NCBI RefSeq assembly: GCF_000503055.1
Contig: NZ_AYVY01000021.1
Location: forward strand, 1-40,855
Direction: 5' to 3'
From: Mesorhizobium sp. LSHC420B00
GTDB taxonomy: Bacteria; Pseudomonadota; Alphaproteobacteria; Rhizobiales; Rhizobiaceae
Length of the DNA: 40,855 bases
Each line of letters opens with the position of its first letter. The stretch's first letter is position 1. This document shows, piece after piece, positions 24,636 to 32,369 of this stretch. Position numbers and translations under genes: made by a program. The notes beneath the pieces were generated by a model. That model was not told the DNA's origin, made no database searches, and saw nothing but the letters and a program-made list of their open reading frames with translations.

Positions 24636-25887
24636 CGACCCTCAGCGGCTGCCGTTGCGCCGCCACCGCAAATTCAAGCACCGCCGCCAGCAGCGCGATC
24701 CTCAAGGCGTCGAGCACTATGCCGCCGTCAAGATCGCTCGGACTGCCGATGAACACGCTGGCGAAGCTGAAGACGACCTGCCATGTATCGAGGTCTGGCG
24801 CGCCGAGCGTCCGCGTCGCGCCAGACCACAGCCAGGCGCAAAGCCAGCCGATCAGCCGGTAGGCGACGACGAAGGTGAGCAGCGTCGCGAGTCCTGCGCC
24901 GAGCGTGAGCTTGAGACAGGCCCAAATCGGCGCATAGCGCGAGCGGTAGCCGCCGAGGAAATGCGTGATGAAGTCGCTCAACCATTTGCGCCAGGTGGAC
25001 CCGCGCGACGGCGGCGGCGCGGCCGCTGCCGAAGCGGCCGTCAGCTCGTAGCCGTTGATGATCGCCGCCATGACCAGCCAGACCATTGGCAGAAGCGCAT
25101 AGAAGAACAGGCTTTGCGCCTGTTCCAGGATGCCGGGCTGCCTGAACTCGACCGGCGTGAAGCCTTCGGCAGCGTGAGCGGCGATCGACAGGACAAGCGA
25201 TCCTGCGCCCATGCTGAGTTCGCTGCGCAACGCACTAGCCCCGATCCAGGTGATGAACTCGTCCTTCCAGATATCGAGCGCATAGAGCCCGATAAAAATC
25301 CAGCTTGCATCCGCCGCCACGACGAGCAGCCGCCAGTAAGGCCTGCGCGCGCCTTTGTTCATGCGCTTCGCGAACCAGCGGACCAACCAGCAGCCGACAA
25401 TCGACGCAATGAGGCCGCTGGAGCGCAGCAGGCCGAATATGTCGGCGCTTTCTCCCAGCGGAATGCGTTCGAGCGCCAGCCGCGAATATTCTCGCACACT
25501 GTCGCCGAGGAATCCCCATGCGGCGTAATAGGCGAAGAAGGGCAAGATGGCGGCCGCGGTCACCGCCAGCAAGTGGTCGGCGGGCTGGGACGTTTTCTCC
25601 TGTTTCGCACCGCTTGCCGACATTTGGCGAAGCGAGGCGAGTGCCGGCAGTCCCGGACGCAGGGCGACGAACATCGCCACGATGACCAGAAGCTTCGTCA
25701 GCACCACCAGCGAAAGCACAACCATCCCGCCGAGGGGATTGACGAGGCCCACCGTGACTGCCGCGTTGAGCAGGAGGTCGCGCGCTACATAGCCGATGGC
25801 GCCGAGAAGCAGCAGTTGCGGCCAGAAGCGGGCAATAAGACCCACGGTAAGGGAAAGAGGCCTGACAATATCGTCGGTCGTTGTCAT
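24628..25887 (-). CDS. Polytopic membrane protein of unknown function
   Basis: A 419-residue inner-membrane protein with about eight hydrophobic segments, among them PQLLLLGAIGYVARDLLLNA, GMVVLSLVVLTKLLVIVAMF, LLAVTAAAILPFFAYYAAWG, LFFYALLPMVWLVMAAIING and LTLGAGLATLLTFVVAYRLI. I do not recognise a family; there are no transporter or protease signatures that I can see. The ATG at 25887 (MTTTDDIVRPLSLTVG) is preferred, since longer starts add low-quality sequence, though no good Shine-Dalgarno site is visible. It converges on, and overlaps, the exported-protein cassette at 22901-24635, and pairing with those proteins in one membrane complex is a reasonable but untested idea. Confidence 0.72.
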   Translation of the reverse strand: MTTTDDIVRPLSLTVGLIARFWPQLLLLGAIGYVARDLLLNAAVTVGLVNPLGGMVVLSLVVLTKLLVIVAMFVALRPGLPALASLRQMSASGAKQEKTSQPADHLLAVTAAAILPFFAYYAAWGFLGDSVREYSRLALERIPLGESADIFGLLRSSGLIASIVGCWLVRWFAKRMNKGARRPYWRLLVVAADASWIFIGLYALDIWKDEFITWIGASALRSELSMGAGSLVLSIAAHAAEGFTPVEFRQPGILEQAQSLFFYALLPMVWLVMAAIINGYELTAASAAAAPPPSRGSTWRKWLSDFITHFLGGYRSRYAPIWACLKLTLGAGLATLLTFVVAYRLIGWLCAWLWSGATRTLGAPDLDTWQVVFSFASVFIGSPSDLDGGIVLDALRIALLAAVLEFAVAAQRQPLRVAT

Positions 25888-26186
25888 GCCATGTGCATAG
25901 CCGAGCAAGACCGGCGCCTCAATCCACGGAATGTCCGGTTCGGCTATACCAGCTGACCGCGGAGTTGGCGGCGCATCCCTCGTGATGGCGGGGACCGCAG
26001 CACGCCCGATTGCGGTGGTGAGGAACGCCCAATTGCGCTTGGGTCTAGTCCGCGCACCGTTCAGCGGAAGCTTGGGCAGCTTGCGGCAACAGGCAAGACG
26101 CAACCATTCGATGCCGTCGAGGGCGTCGTGGACGATCCCACCGACGCCCTTGGGTTTAATAAGAAGTGGCGTGGGAATTTAAGAAA
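25888..26186. other. Intergenic region before tRNA-Leu
   Basis: 299 bp without a supported gene. One plus-strand frame is open from about 25965 through the tRNA but has no usable start codon and no family I recognise; it may be a decayed gene end. Confidence 0.4.
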
Positions 26187-26271
26187 TGGTGCCCCTAGCC
26201 GGGATCGAACCAGCACTCCTTGCGGAACTCGATTTTGAGTCGAGCGCGTCTACCAATTCCGCCATAGGGGC
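26187..26271 (-). tRNA. tRNA-Leu (anticodon CAA)
   Basis: 85-nt class II tRNA on the minus strand with encoded CCA. The acceptor stem pairs GCCCCTA with TAGGGGC. The D-arm reads GGCGGAATTGGTAGACGC, and the anticodon stem CTCGA/TCGAG encloses the loop CTCAAAA with anticodon CAA. A variable arm (TTCCGCAAGGA region) and the T-loop GGTTCGATCCC complete the cloverleaf. Its 3' end is repeated in a decayed form at 20371-20405. A promoter lies at 26300-26327. Confidence 0.96.
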
Positions 26272-26299
26272 TCAGGCCGGGCGGCCTGGATGGGCGCGG

Positions 26300-26327
26300 A
26301 CTATACGGTTGGAGGCCTGTTCGTCAA
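26300..26327 (-). promoter_or_regulatory. Promoter of tRNA-Leu
   Basis: On the minus strand TTGACG (26322-26327) and TATAGT (26300-26305) are 16 bp apart, about 28 bp ahead of the tRNA 5' end. Both hexamers match the sigma-70 consensus well. The -35 part is included in the 65-bp repeat copy A. Confidence 0.65.
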
Positions 26328-26379
26328 CTGGCCAATTCCCGAGACCCTATCTAGCCCAAGCCCAGGCTTTCGATTTCGT
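26315..26379. repeat. 65-bp imperfect direct repeat, copy A
   Basis: Same orientation as 29322-29386. Both have TCGTCAACTGGCCAAT near the start and CTTTCGATTTCGT at the end, with more divergence in the middle; by eye about 75-80 percent identical. This copy overlaps the upstream promoter part of tRNA-Leu. Confidence 0.65.
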
Positions 26380-26429
26380 CGATCGGAGGCTTCGGTCCAT
26401 AGTGGGCATCTCAGCCCGTTTGAACCCTT

Positions 26430-27210
26430 CTACCTCAACAGCGGCCACAGAATGCCGATGAATGCTGACACCCCATCCATGAGCCAATGCGCCGTCGCCA
26501 GCGGCAGGATGCGGCGCACGCGCAGGTACACGAGGGTGATGAATGTCGAATGGGCGATAGGCGCCAAGAGCCGGTAGAGCATGAAGTGTGGGTCGAACGT
26601 CAGCGGCATCACGGCGTGCTGAAACGACCAGGAAAACGCTACGACGGCAACGGCAAATCCCGTGCTTCCCGACAAGACTTGGAAACGCGGCAGAAGATAG
26701 CCGTTATAGGTGGTCTGCTCCGTAATGCCCCAGACCAACGGAAAGATCAGCACCCCGTAAAGCGCAGGCAAGAGCGGCAAAGGTCCGTATATTTGCAGTG
26801 CATCAGGGTTGCCGTAGACCAACAGGCTGCTGGCGATGATCCCACCGTAGATGAAAACGAGGCTCGGGAGGATGAGCGCGACGCCCAACAACAGATCGCG
26901 CCCCAAGCGTTTGCGATCGAAGCTGATAAAATCGAGCAGCGTGATGCCCTCGCGCCCGTGCAAGCCACCACAGGAGACCAAGGCAGCCCGCGTCGATCAA
27001 ACTGCCGTATGCCGGCAGCCAAGCCCCTGCGTCGCGCCAGGGCGTTGCCGAACCGTGCGCTGCATAAATGGCCGCAACCAGGCCCTGCGCGGCAACAGCG
27101 AACGCCGAGCGCGCGAACAACATCAAGGCGGGGCCGGACCATGTCAGCACGCCGGCAGATCGCCGCTCGAGAATGGCGGCACGGGAGTTCGGGACTGTGG
27201 CTTCGCTCAT
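26430..27210 (-). pseudogene. CPBP-family membrane protease-like gene, single-base frameshift
   Basis: Two minus-strand frames join into one protein of about 259 residues: MSEATVPNSRAAILERRSAG up to GLLWWLAR from 27210, then REGITLLDFISFDRKRLGRD down to FIGILWPLLR ending at 26430. The change of frame falls in the CCC run at 26955-26957 (plus strand); removing one C restores LAR-REGITLLDF. It is a polytopic CPBP (Abi/CAAX protease-like) protein. The family EExxxR motif is here EQTTYNGYLLPRF, with the second Glu and the Arg lost; His residues in SFQHAV and AHWLMDG remain. Proteolytic activity is therefore doubtful even without the frameshift. A sequencing error is possible. Confidence 0.75.
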
Positions 27211-27321
27211 GATCGGCTTCCGAACGCTACGGTGGAAACGAGTTCAGCCAATTCCGGTTTCTGGAGTGAAAGCAGAATGTGTCGAGCCGGCCATGAGCAA
27301 AACATCATCACCGAGGGCGGC

Positions 27322-29181
27322 TCACATCTCCTCGATGGCGTCGGCAATGTAGCCGCCGGTCTGACGCTTCCACAGTCGGGCATAGAGCCCGTCGCGTTCC
27401 AACAGCGCCGATGGTTTTCCCTCCTCGACGATGCGGCCTTTGTCGAGGACGACGATCCGGTCCATCCTGGCAATGGTCGACAGGCGATGGGCGATGGCGA
27501 TCACGGTCTTGCCCTCCATCAGAACCGCGAGCTTGGACTGGACCGCCGCCTCGGCTTCGCTGTCCAGTGCGGACGTCGCCTCATCGAGAACCAGGATTGG
27601 CGCATCCTTGAGCAACACCCGGGCGATCGCGACGCGTTGGCGCTGGCCGCCGGAAAGCTTCACGCCGCGATCGCCGACGAAAGCGTCGTAGCCGGTGCGG
27701 CCTTCAGCATCTCTGAGATCGGCGATGAAGCCGTCGGCGTCGGCCAGCAGCGCGGCGTGCTCCAACGCCTCCGGCGGGGCATCGGGCCGGCCGTAGCGGA
27801 TGTTGTCGCCGACGGAGCGATGCAGCAGCGAGACGTCCTGGGTGACGACGCCGATGCTCTCCCGAAGGCTGGCCTGGGTCACGCTGCGGAGATCCTGTCC
27901 ATCGATCAGGATCGCGCCGCCCTTCAGCTCGAAGAACCTTAGGAGCAGGCTGACAAGGGTCGACTTGCCGGCCCCGGAGAGGCCGACGAGCCCGACCTTC
28001 TCGCCTGCGCGCACGGTGAGCGACAGGTCTTCGATCACCCTTTGGCCCTCGCGGTATTCGAACTGGATGTTCTTGAACTCGACTTCGCCGGCCGTGACGT
28101 CGAGCGGGTTGGCGTTCGGCGCGTCTTTTATAGTCGGCGGCGTCGTCACGACCGGCATTGCGTCGCGGATCGTGCCCACCGCCTGGAAAATCTGCTGGCC
28201 CATCTGCAGGAAGGCACGGGAGTTGGCATTGAGCCGCTGAACGATGGCGATCGATGCGGCGAACTGGCCAATCGTGACAAAGCCGGCGACAAATCCCCAG
28301 AGCCCTATGGCAACGTTGGTGAGAAAGAGCGCAACATTGAGCAGGACGACGCCCATGTCGGTCGTCAGATAGATGCGCCTTTCGCGCTGCTGGGTCTCGA
28401 TGGCGTTTTCCATGACGGTGCGCATTGCGCCCGCCTCGCTGTCTTCCGCCGCAAACAGCTTGACCATCTGGATGTTGCTGTAGAGGTCGGTCATGGCGCC
28501 GACAACAAGGCTGCGCCCCCGCGCCGAGCGGCGCGAGCGTTCGGAATATTGGGGCACCGCCACCACCGCAATGGCGATGTTGGCGGCGATCCAGACGAAC
28601 ACCGGAAGCGCCAGCGGCCAGGATAACGCGCCAAGCAGAACGAGCGAACCGACGAGCTGCACCAGAAACAGCGGTATTCTGTAAAAGGCCACGACGATCT
28701 GCTGCTGCACGGCGGATGCGACTTGCGAAATGCGCGACGCAACCTGACCTGCGAAGAGATCGTGGAAGAAGGCAAGGTCCTGGCGTTCCACCGCCTTGTG
28801 GCCCTGCCATTGCATCGCCGCCGGCATGCATACGGCCACCGTCTGCGAGTTCAGCGCATTGCCCAGGAAGATGAGCAACGGCAGCACGGGGAAAACCAGC
28901 ACGCCGAGCACGACCAGCGTCGGCCAGTCCTCGTGCAGGAAAACCGCCGCGCCCTTCGCGCTCACCCCGTCGACGACGAACGAGGCCCCCCAGATCGTCG
29001 CAAGGTTGATCCCCTCGATCGCCATCATCAAGACGGTAATGGCCGCAAGAGTGCCGCGGAACATCCTCGCGAAATGCAGGAGCAGCGCAAACGGCCCGCT
29101 CGTTGGCAGCGGCCCGGGTGGAATATCCAGCGGACGGATGAGCGTCTCAAAGGGGCGGTAAATGAAATCGGAGAACGTCAT
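27322..29181 (-). CDS. ABC exporter, fused permease-ATPase
   Basis: A 619-residue half-transporter of the MsbA/LmrA type. The N-terminal membrane domain (about 40-320) has six hydrophobic segments, and the C-terminal nucleotide-binding domain carries Walker A GLSGAGKST (400-408), the signature LSGGQ (509-513) and Walker B ILVLDE (529-534) followed by ATSALD. As a homodimer it should export a lipid, peptide or drug across the inner membrane; substrate unknown. The ATG at 29181 (MTFSDFIYRPFETLIRPLDI) is chosen over a TTG at 29220. It lies 112 bp upstream of the CPBP-like gene on the same strand, and both sit between 65-bp direct repeats. Confidence 0.92.
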   Translation of the reverse strand: MTFSDFIYRPFETLIRPLDIPPGPLPTSGPFALLLHFARMFRGTLAAITVLMMAIEGINLATIWGASFVVDGVSAKGAAVFLHEDWPTLVVLGVLVFPVLPLLIFLGNALNSQTVAVCMPAAMQWQGHKAVERQDLAFFHDLFAGQVASRISQVASAVQQQIVVAFYRIPLFLVQLVGSLVLLGALSWPLALPVFVWIAANIAIAVVAVPQYSERSRRSARGRSLVVGAMTDLYSNIQMVKLFAAEDSEAGAMRTVMENAIETQQRERRIYLTTDMGVVLLNVALFLTNVAIGLWGFVAGFVTIGQFAASIAIVQRLNANSRAFLQMGQQIFQAVGTIRDAMPVVTTPPTIKDAPNANPLDVTAGEVEFKNIQFEYREGQRVIEDLSLTVRAGEKVGLVGLSGAGKSTLVSLLLRFFELKGGAILIDGQDLRSVTQASLRESIGVVTQDVSLLHRSVGDNIRYGRPDAPPEALEHAALLADADGFIADLRDAEGRTGYDAFVGDRGVKLSGGQRQRVAIARVLLKDAPILVLDEATSALDSEAEAAVQSKLAVLMEGKTVIAIAHRLSTIARMDRIVVLDKGRIVEEGKPSALLERDGLYARLWKRQTGGYIADAIEEM

Positions 29182-29550
29182 GGCGGCGCAAAGGGCGGAT
29201 GGAAAGACAGGATGTGACAAAAATCGCCGTATTTAAACACGGATCGTGTTCGACGGGAAAACCCACGATCTATTAGATATTGCCTTGACGCACTTCAGGC
29301 GGGCAGGTGCTCGATGCCATGGCCTGGTCGTCAACTGGCCAATCCCGACATCTGGGCTCGCTCAAGCCTCAGCCTTTCGATTTCGTGAAGCAGCAGCCAT
29401 TGTGCAGCGCGGAAAATCTTTCTAGACAGGCGGCGCATGTCATTGAAGCGCACCTTGTCCGACGAGATTGATGCGGCGCGCTTCCAAGTCTTGTTTGTAC
29501 ATGTCGTGACCCAAGACCACTACCGGTTTGGGCGTGCATTAGGAGTGCCG
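29182..29550. other. Intergenic region with repeat copy B
   Basis: 369 bp between the divergent ABC exporter and yqaA-like gene. It holds repeat copy B (29322-29386). I see no supported gene; the frame open upstream of 29551 has poor codon bias. Confidence 0.55.
29322..29386. repeat. 65-bp imperfect direct repeat, copy B
   Basis: Counterpart of 26315-26379, same length and orientation. It keeps a TTGACG on the minus strand but has no TATAGT at the right distance and no tRNA behind it, so it looks like a displaced duplicate of the sequence upstream of tRNA-Leu. Confidence 0.65.
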
Positions 29551-30138
29551 ATGCTTCGCGGACTTTACGACTGGACCTTGTCGCTGGCGGCGAGCAAATC
29601 CGCCGAATGGTGGCTGGCGTTCATCGCCTTCGTCGAGAGTTCGGTGTTCCTGGTGCCGGCCGACGTCCTCTATCTCCCGATGGCGCTGTCGCGGCCGGAT
29701 CGCGCCTATCGTTACGCGCTGGTCGCCACCGTCGCCTCGGTGCTGGGCGGCATCGCCGGCTGGTTCATCGGCCATTACGCCTATGACGCGGTGGCGCGGC
29801 CGATCCTCGAATTTTACGGCAAATATGACGAGTTCGAGGCGATGCGCGTCTCGTCGGGTGTCGGCTTCATCATCCTGATGCTGGTCACCTCCGGCCTCGC
29901 CCATCTGCCGCCGATCAAGGTGGTGACAATCCTGTCCGGCGTCATCGGCGTTCCTTTGCTGCTGTTCATCGTGCTGGCAATCGTTGCGCGCGGAGCTCGC
30001 TTCCTGTTTCTCGCCTGGCTCTTGCGCCGCTATGGCGAGCCGATCCGCCACTTCATCGAAAAGCGCCTTGGCCAGATTGCGGGCGCCGGCGCCGCTGCCC
30101 TGATTTTGCTCTATATCGTCGTCAAATACGCCGTCTGA
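29551..30138 (+). CDS. YqaA family (DedA/VTT-like) membrane protein
   Basis: A 195-residue inner-membrane protein of the YqaA branch of the DedA/SNARE-associated (VTT) superfamily. Family features are WWLAFIAFVESSVFLVPADV, the Pro/Ala-rich loop YLPMALSRPDRAYRYALVAT, and GGIAGWFIGHYAYD, followed by further helices to the C-terminus LYIVVKYAV. DedA relatives are linked to lipid flipping and envelope homeostasis; the role of this branch is not established. The ATG at 29551 has AGGAG 5 nt ahead. The dsbB-type gene follows 29 bp later, so the two may be co-transcribed. Confidence 0.88.
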   Translation: MLRGLYDWTLSLAASKSAEWWLAFIAFVESSVFLVPADVLYLPMALSRPDRAYRYALVATVASVLGGIAGWFIGHYAYDAVARPILEFYGKYDEFEAMRVSSGVGFIILMLVTSGLAHLPPIKVVTILSGVIGVPLLLFIVLAIVARGARFLFLAWLLRRYGEPIRHFIEKRLGQIAGAGAAALILLYIVVKYAV

Positions 30139-30167
30139 ACGGCATCGAACCGAATGGACTGAGTCCG

Positions 30168-30686
30168 ATGACAGCGACCGTGAATGCCGATACCGGACGC
30201 CAGCGGCTGCGCACCGCCCTGTTCCTCGCCGTCGCCATGGCCGCCACAGTCGGCTCGGCGCTGGCCTTCCAGTATGTTGGCGGCTACATCCCTTGCAAGC
30301 TCTGCCTCGAGCAGCGCACCCCTTACTATGTCGGCGTGCCCTTGATGCTGCTGGCGGTGCTTGCGTCGGCCCTTAAGGCGCCCGCCTGGATAAGCCGTGG
30401 CCTGCTGGCCATTGGCGGCCTGCTGATGCTCTACGGCCTCTATCTCAGCGTTTATCACTCCGGCGTCGAATGGGCGTGGTGGCCGGGCCCGACCGATTGC
30501 ACCGCAGCCGCCGGACCGGTGGACACCGGCGGCAAGGGCGTGCTCGACGCGCTCGACAAATTCGTCCCGCCCTCCTGCGACAAGGCGGCGCTCCGCATCC
30601 TCGGCCTGTCCTTGGCCGGCTGGAACGCCATCGCCAGCTTTGTCCTGGCAGTCGTCGCCTTCCGCAGCGCCTTTGCCCGCGATTGA
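30168..30686 (+). CDS. dsbB: Disulfide bond formation protein B
   Basis: A 172-residue four-helix membrane protein that re-oxidises DsbA-type thiol oxidases and passes electrons to quinone. The first periplasmic Cys pair is Cys43-Cys46 in YIPCKLCLEQR; the second pair is Cys111 (GPTDCTAAAG) and Cys137 (VPPSCDKAAL), so all four functional Cys are present. Length and topology fit the alphaproteobacterial DsbB family. Start ATG at 30168 lies 29 bp after the YqaA-like gene. No dsbA gene is in the window. Confidence 0.92.
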   Translation: MTATVNADTGRQRLRTALFLAVAMAATVGSALAFQYVGGYIPCKLCLEQRTPYYVGVPLMLLAVLASALKAPAWISRGLLAIGGLLMLYGLYLSVYHSGVEWAWWPGPTDCTAAAGPVDTGGKGVLDALDKFVPPSCDKAALRILGLSLAGWNAIASFVLAVVAFRSAFARD

Positions 30687-30772
30687 GCGGTTCACCCTTG
30701 CGCCGACGCGAGATTATTCAAGAATTCGGCAGGCTGAGTCGTATCAAGTGATTATCGAGAACCGGAGCGGAG

Positions 30773-30786
30773 CGTACTAAAGTACG
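30773..30786. promoter_or_regulatory. Perfect 6-bp-arm palindrome in intergenic region
   Basis: CGTACT-AA-AGTACG lies in the 230-bp region between the convergent dsbB and HNH genes, inside GGAGCGTACTAAAGTACGTG. It is an isolated dyad with no U-tract. Its purpose is not clear; a protein site or a conserved intergenic element is possible. Confidence 0.35.
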
Positions 30787-30916
30787 TGAGCACCAGCCTA
30801 CGCCAGCCGTAGCCTTAACTACCACACCACGACCGCTCATGAATGCTTCGGCCGGCGAAGGCCGGAAGCGCAGAAAATCGCTTCAGACGGCCAGCCTCCC
30901 GAATTATCGGATGATC

Positions 30917-31474
30917 TCAAGGCTCCAGTTCGACATCCCAGTACAGATAATCCATCCAGCTTTCGTGCAGATGGTTGGGCGGGAACAGCCGGCCGTTATT
31001 ATGCAAATCATGCACCGTCGGCTGGTAGGGCTTCTGCAGCGGCCACATCTTGGCGTGGGCCGGCATCATGCCGCCCTTCCTCAGATTGCAGGGCGAGCAG
31101 GCAGCGACGACATTCTCCCAGGTCGTGGCGCCGCCGCGATGGCGCGGAATGACATGGTCGAACGTCAGATCGTCCGGCGTGCCGCAATATTGGCACTGGA
31201 AACGGTCGCGCAGGAAGACGTTGAACCGGGTAAACGCCGGATGCCTCGACGGCTTCACGTAGGCCTTCAGGCTGACGACACTCGGCAGCTTCATCGAAAA
31301 GGTCGGCGAAGACACGGCGTGTTCGTATTCGGCGACGATGTTCACCCTCTCGAGGAACACCGCCTTGATGGCATCCTGCCAGGACCAGAGCGACAGGGGG
31401 TAATAGCTGAGCGGACGGTAATCCGCATTCAGCACCAGCGCTGGAAGCCCATCCGGAGATACGGCAACCGTCAC
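30917..31474 (-). CDS. HNH endonuclease family protein
   Basis: A 185-residue HNH nuclease-like protein. The zinc ribbon is formed by C94-QY-C97 and C126-SP-C129, and the HNH motif by D106-H107 (TFDHVIPRHRGG), Asn121 (WENVVAAC) and Asn130. The N-terminal part (LVLNADYRPLSYYPLSLWSW) is shared by a widespread single-copy alphaproteobacterial family whose physiological DNA target is unknown. The start is a GTG at 31474: AAGGAGGT at 31482-31489, almost a full anti-Shine-Dalgarno match, lies 7 nt ahead. The frame is open upstream but this ribosome site is decisive. Confidence 0.9.
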   Translation of the reverse strand: MTVAVSPDGLPALVLNADYRPLSYYPLSLWSWQDAIKAVFLERVNIVAEYEHAVSSPTFSMKLPSVVSLKAYVKPSRHPAFTRFNVFLRDRFQCQYCGTPDDLTFDHVIPRHRGGATTWENVVAACSPCNLRKGGMMPAHAKMWPLQKPYQPTVHDLHNNGRLFPPNHLHESWMDYLYWDVELEP

Positions 31475-31603
31475 GTCGTTGACCTCCTTCACCCTAGAAC
31501 CGGTCGACGCGGATACTGTAAGCCCGACATGACAGGGATGTGAAGCGGATTGTCGATCATGCCGGGTCTCAAAAACGCATGATTTCAATGCTTTTTTGCG
31601 GAT

Positions 31604-32245
31604 TCAGGCCGGAGGCGCGGCATCCCTGCCCTTCAATTCGCGATAATAAGCCCAGAAAAGCCGCGATGCGACACCGCGCCACGGGCTCCATGATTCGGCA
31701 AGCCGGATCAGCATTTTCTCCGGCGGACGCGGCTCGATGCCGAGTGCATGGCCGACCGCGCTCTGCAACGCAACATCGCGCGCCGGAAAGATATCTGGGT
31801 GTCCGGCGGCAAACAAAAGGTAGACTTCAGCCGTCCACGGGCCGATGCCCGGCACCTTGGTCATGGCAGCGATCGCTACCGTGGCATCGAGTTGGCAGAG
31901 GTGATCGAGGTCGAGCCCGTCGGCCACCGCCTGGGCGACGGCAATCAGGCCGCGCTGCTTGGGCCGCGACAGCCCGACCTCGCGGAAGACCGCCTCATCG
32001 GCGGCTAGTATCGCCTGCGGCGTCAGCGGATCGAGCAGTTTCGTCAGCCGGCCGAAGATGGCATCGGCGCTCGCGCGGGACACTTGTTGCGAAACGACGA
32101 TCGAGGCAAGGCTCCTGAAGCCCGGCTCCGACAGCCTGAGCGGCACCTCGCCGGCCATGCCGCGCACCTTGTCCAGGCGCGGATCTAGCAGGCACAGCGC
32201 GTCCAGGCCTTCTACAATGTCGTCAAGGTTGGCGATGCGTTGCAT
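31604..32245 (-). CDS. DNA-3-methyladenine glycosylase II (AlkA/HhH type)
   Basis: A 213-residue base-excision repair glycosylase of the HhH-GPD superfamily that removes alkylated purines. The helix-hairpin-helix is KVPGIGPWTAE at residues 130-140, and the catalytic Asp is Asp157 in PARDVALQ. The N-terminal RSLASIVVSQQVSRASADAI segment is typical of the short AlkA-like enzymes without the E. coli N-terminal domain. The ATG at 32245 (MQRIANLDDIVEGL) is chosen; upstream codons to 32323 look non-coding. It is divergent from gluQ. Confidence 0.9.
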   Translation of the reverse strand: MQRIANLDDIVEGLDALCLLDPRLDKVRGMAGEVPLRLSEPGFRSLASIVVSQQVSRASADAIFGRLTKLLDPLTPQAILAADEAVFREVGLSRPKQRGLIAVAQAVADGLDLDHLCQLDATVAIAAMTKVPGIGPWTAEVYLLFAAGHPDIFPARDVALQSAVGHALGIEPRPPEKMLIRLAESWSPWRGVASRLFWAYYRELKGRDAAPPA

Positions 32246-32369
32246 GTCTGCTTGTTCCAAAATCAAAAGTGCCGCACACGCTTCGTCACGCGTCCCTCTG
32301 GACGCGCGACGCTGCCGGCGCAAAGTAGCAATTGGCGAAAGCGCCGCACAACCCGATTGCCGCCGGACA

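Noticed and set aside
24580..25956. A 458-codon plus-strand frame opposite the polytopic membrane protein
   Set aside because: The minus-strand product has clear membrane helices; the plus-strand product is Arg/Gln/Glu-rich shadow sequence.
20371..26214. Active integrative element
   Set aside because: The borders look like a tRNA-directed integration, but no integrase, excisionase or mobility gene lies inside, so only a relic is claimed.
25965..26240. ATG-less open frame running into tRNA-Leu
   Set aside because: No usable start, no recognised family and overlap with a real tRNA; kept only as a comment on the gap.
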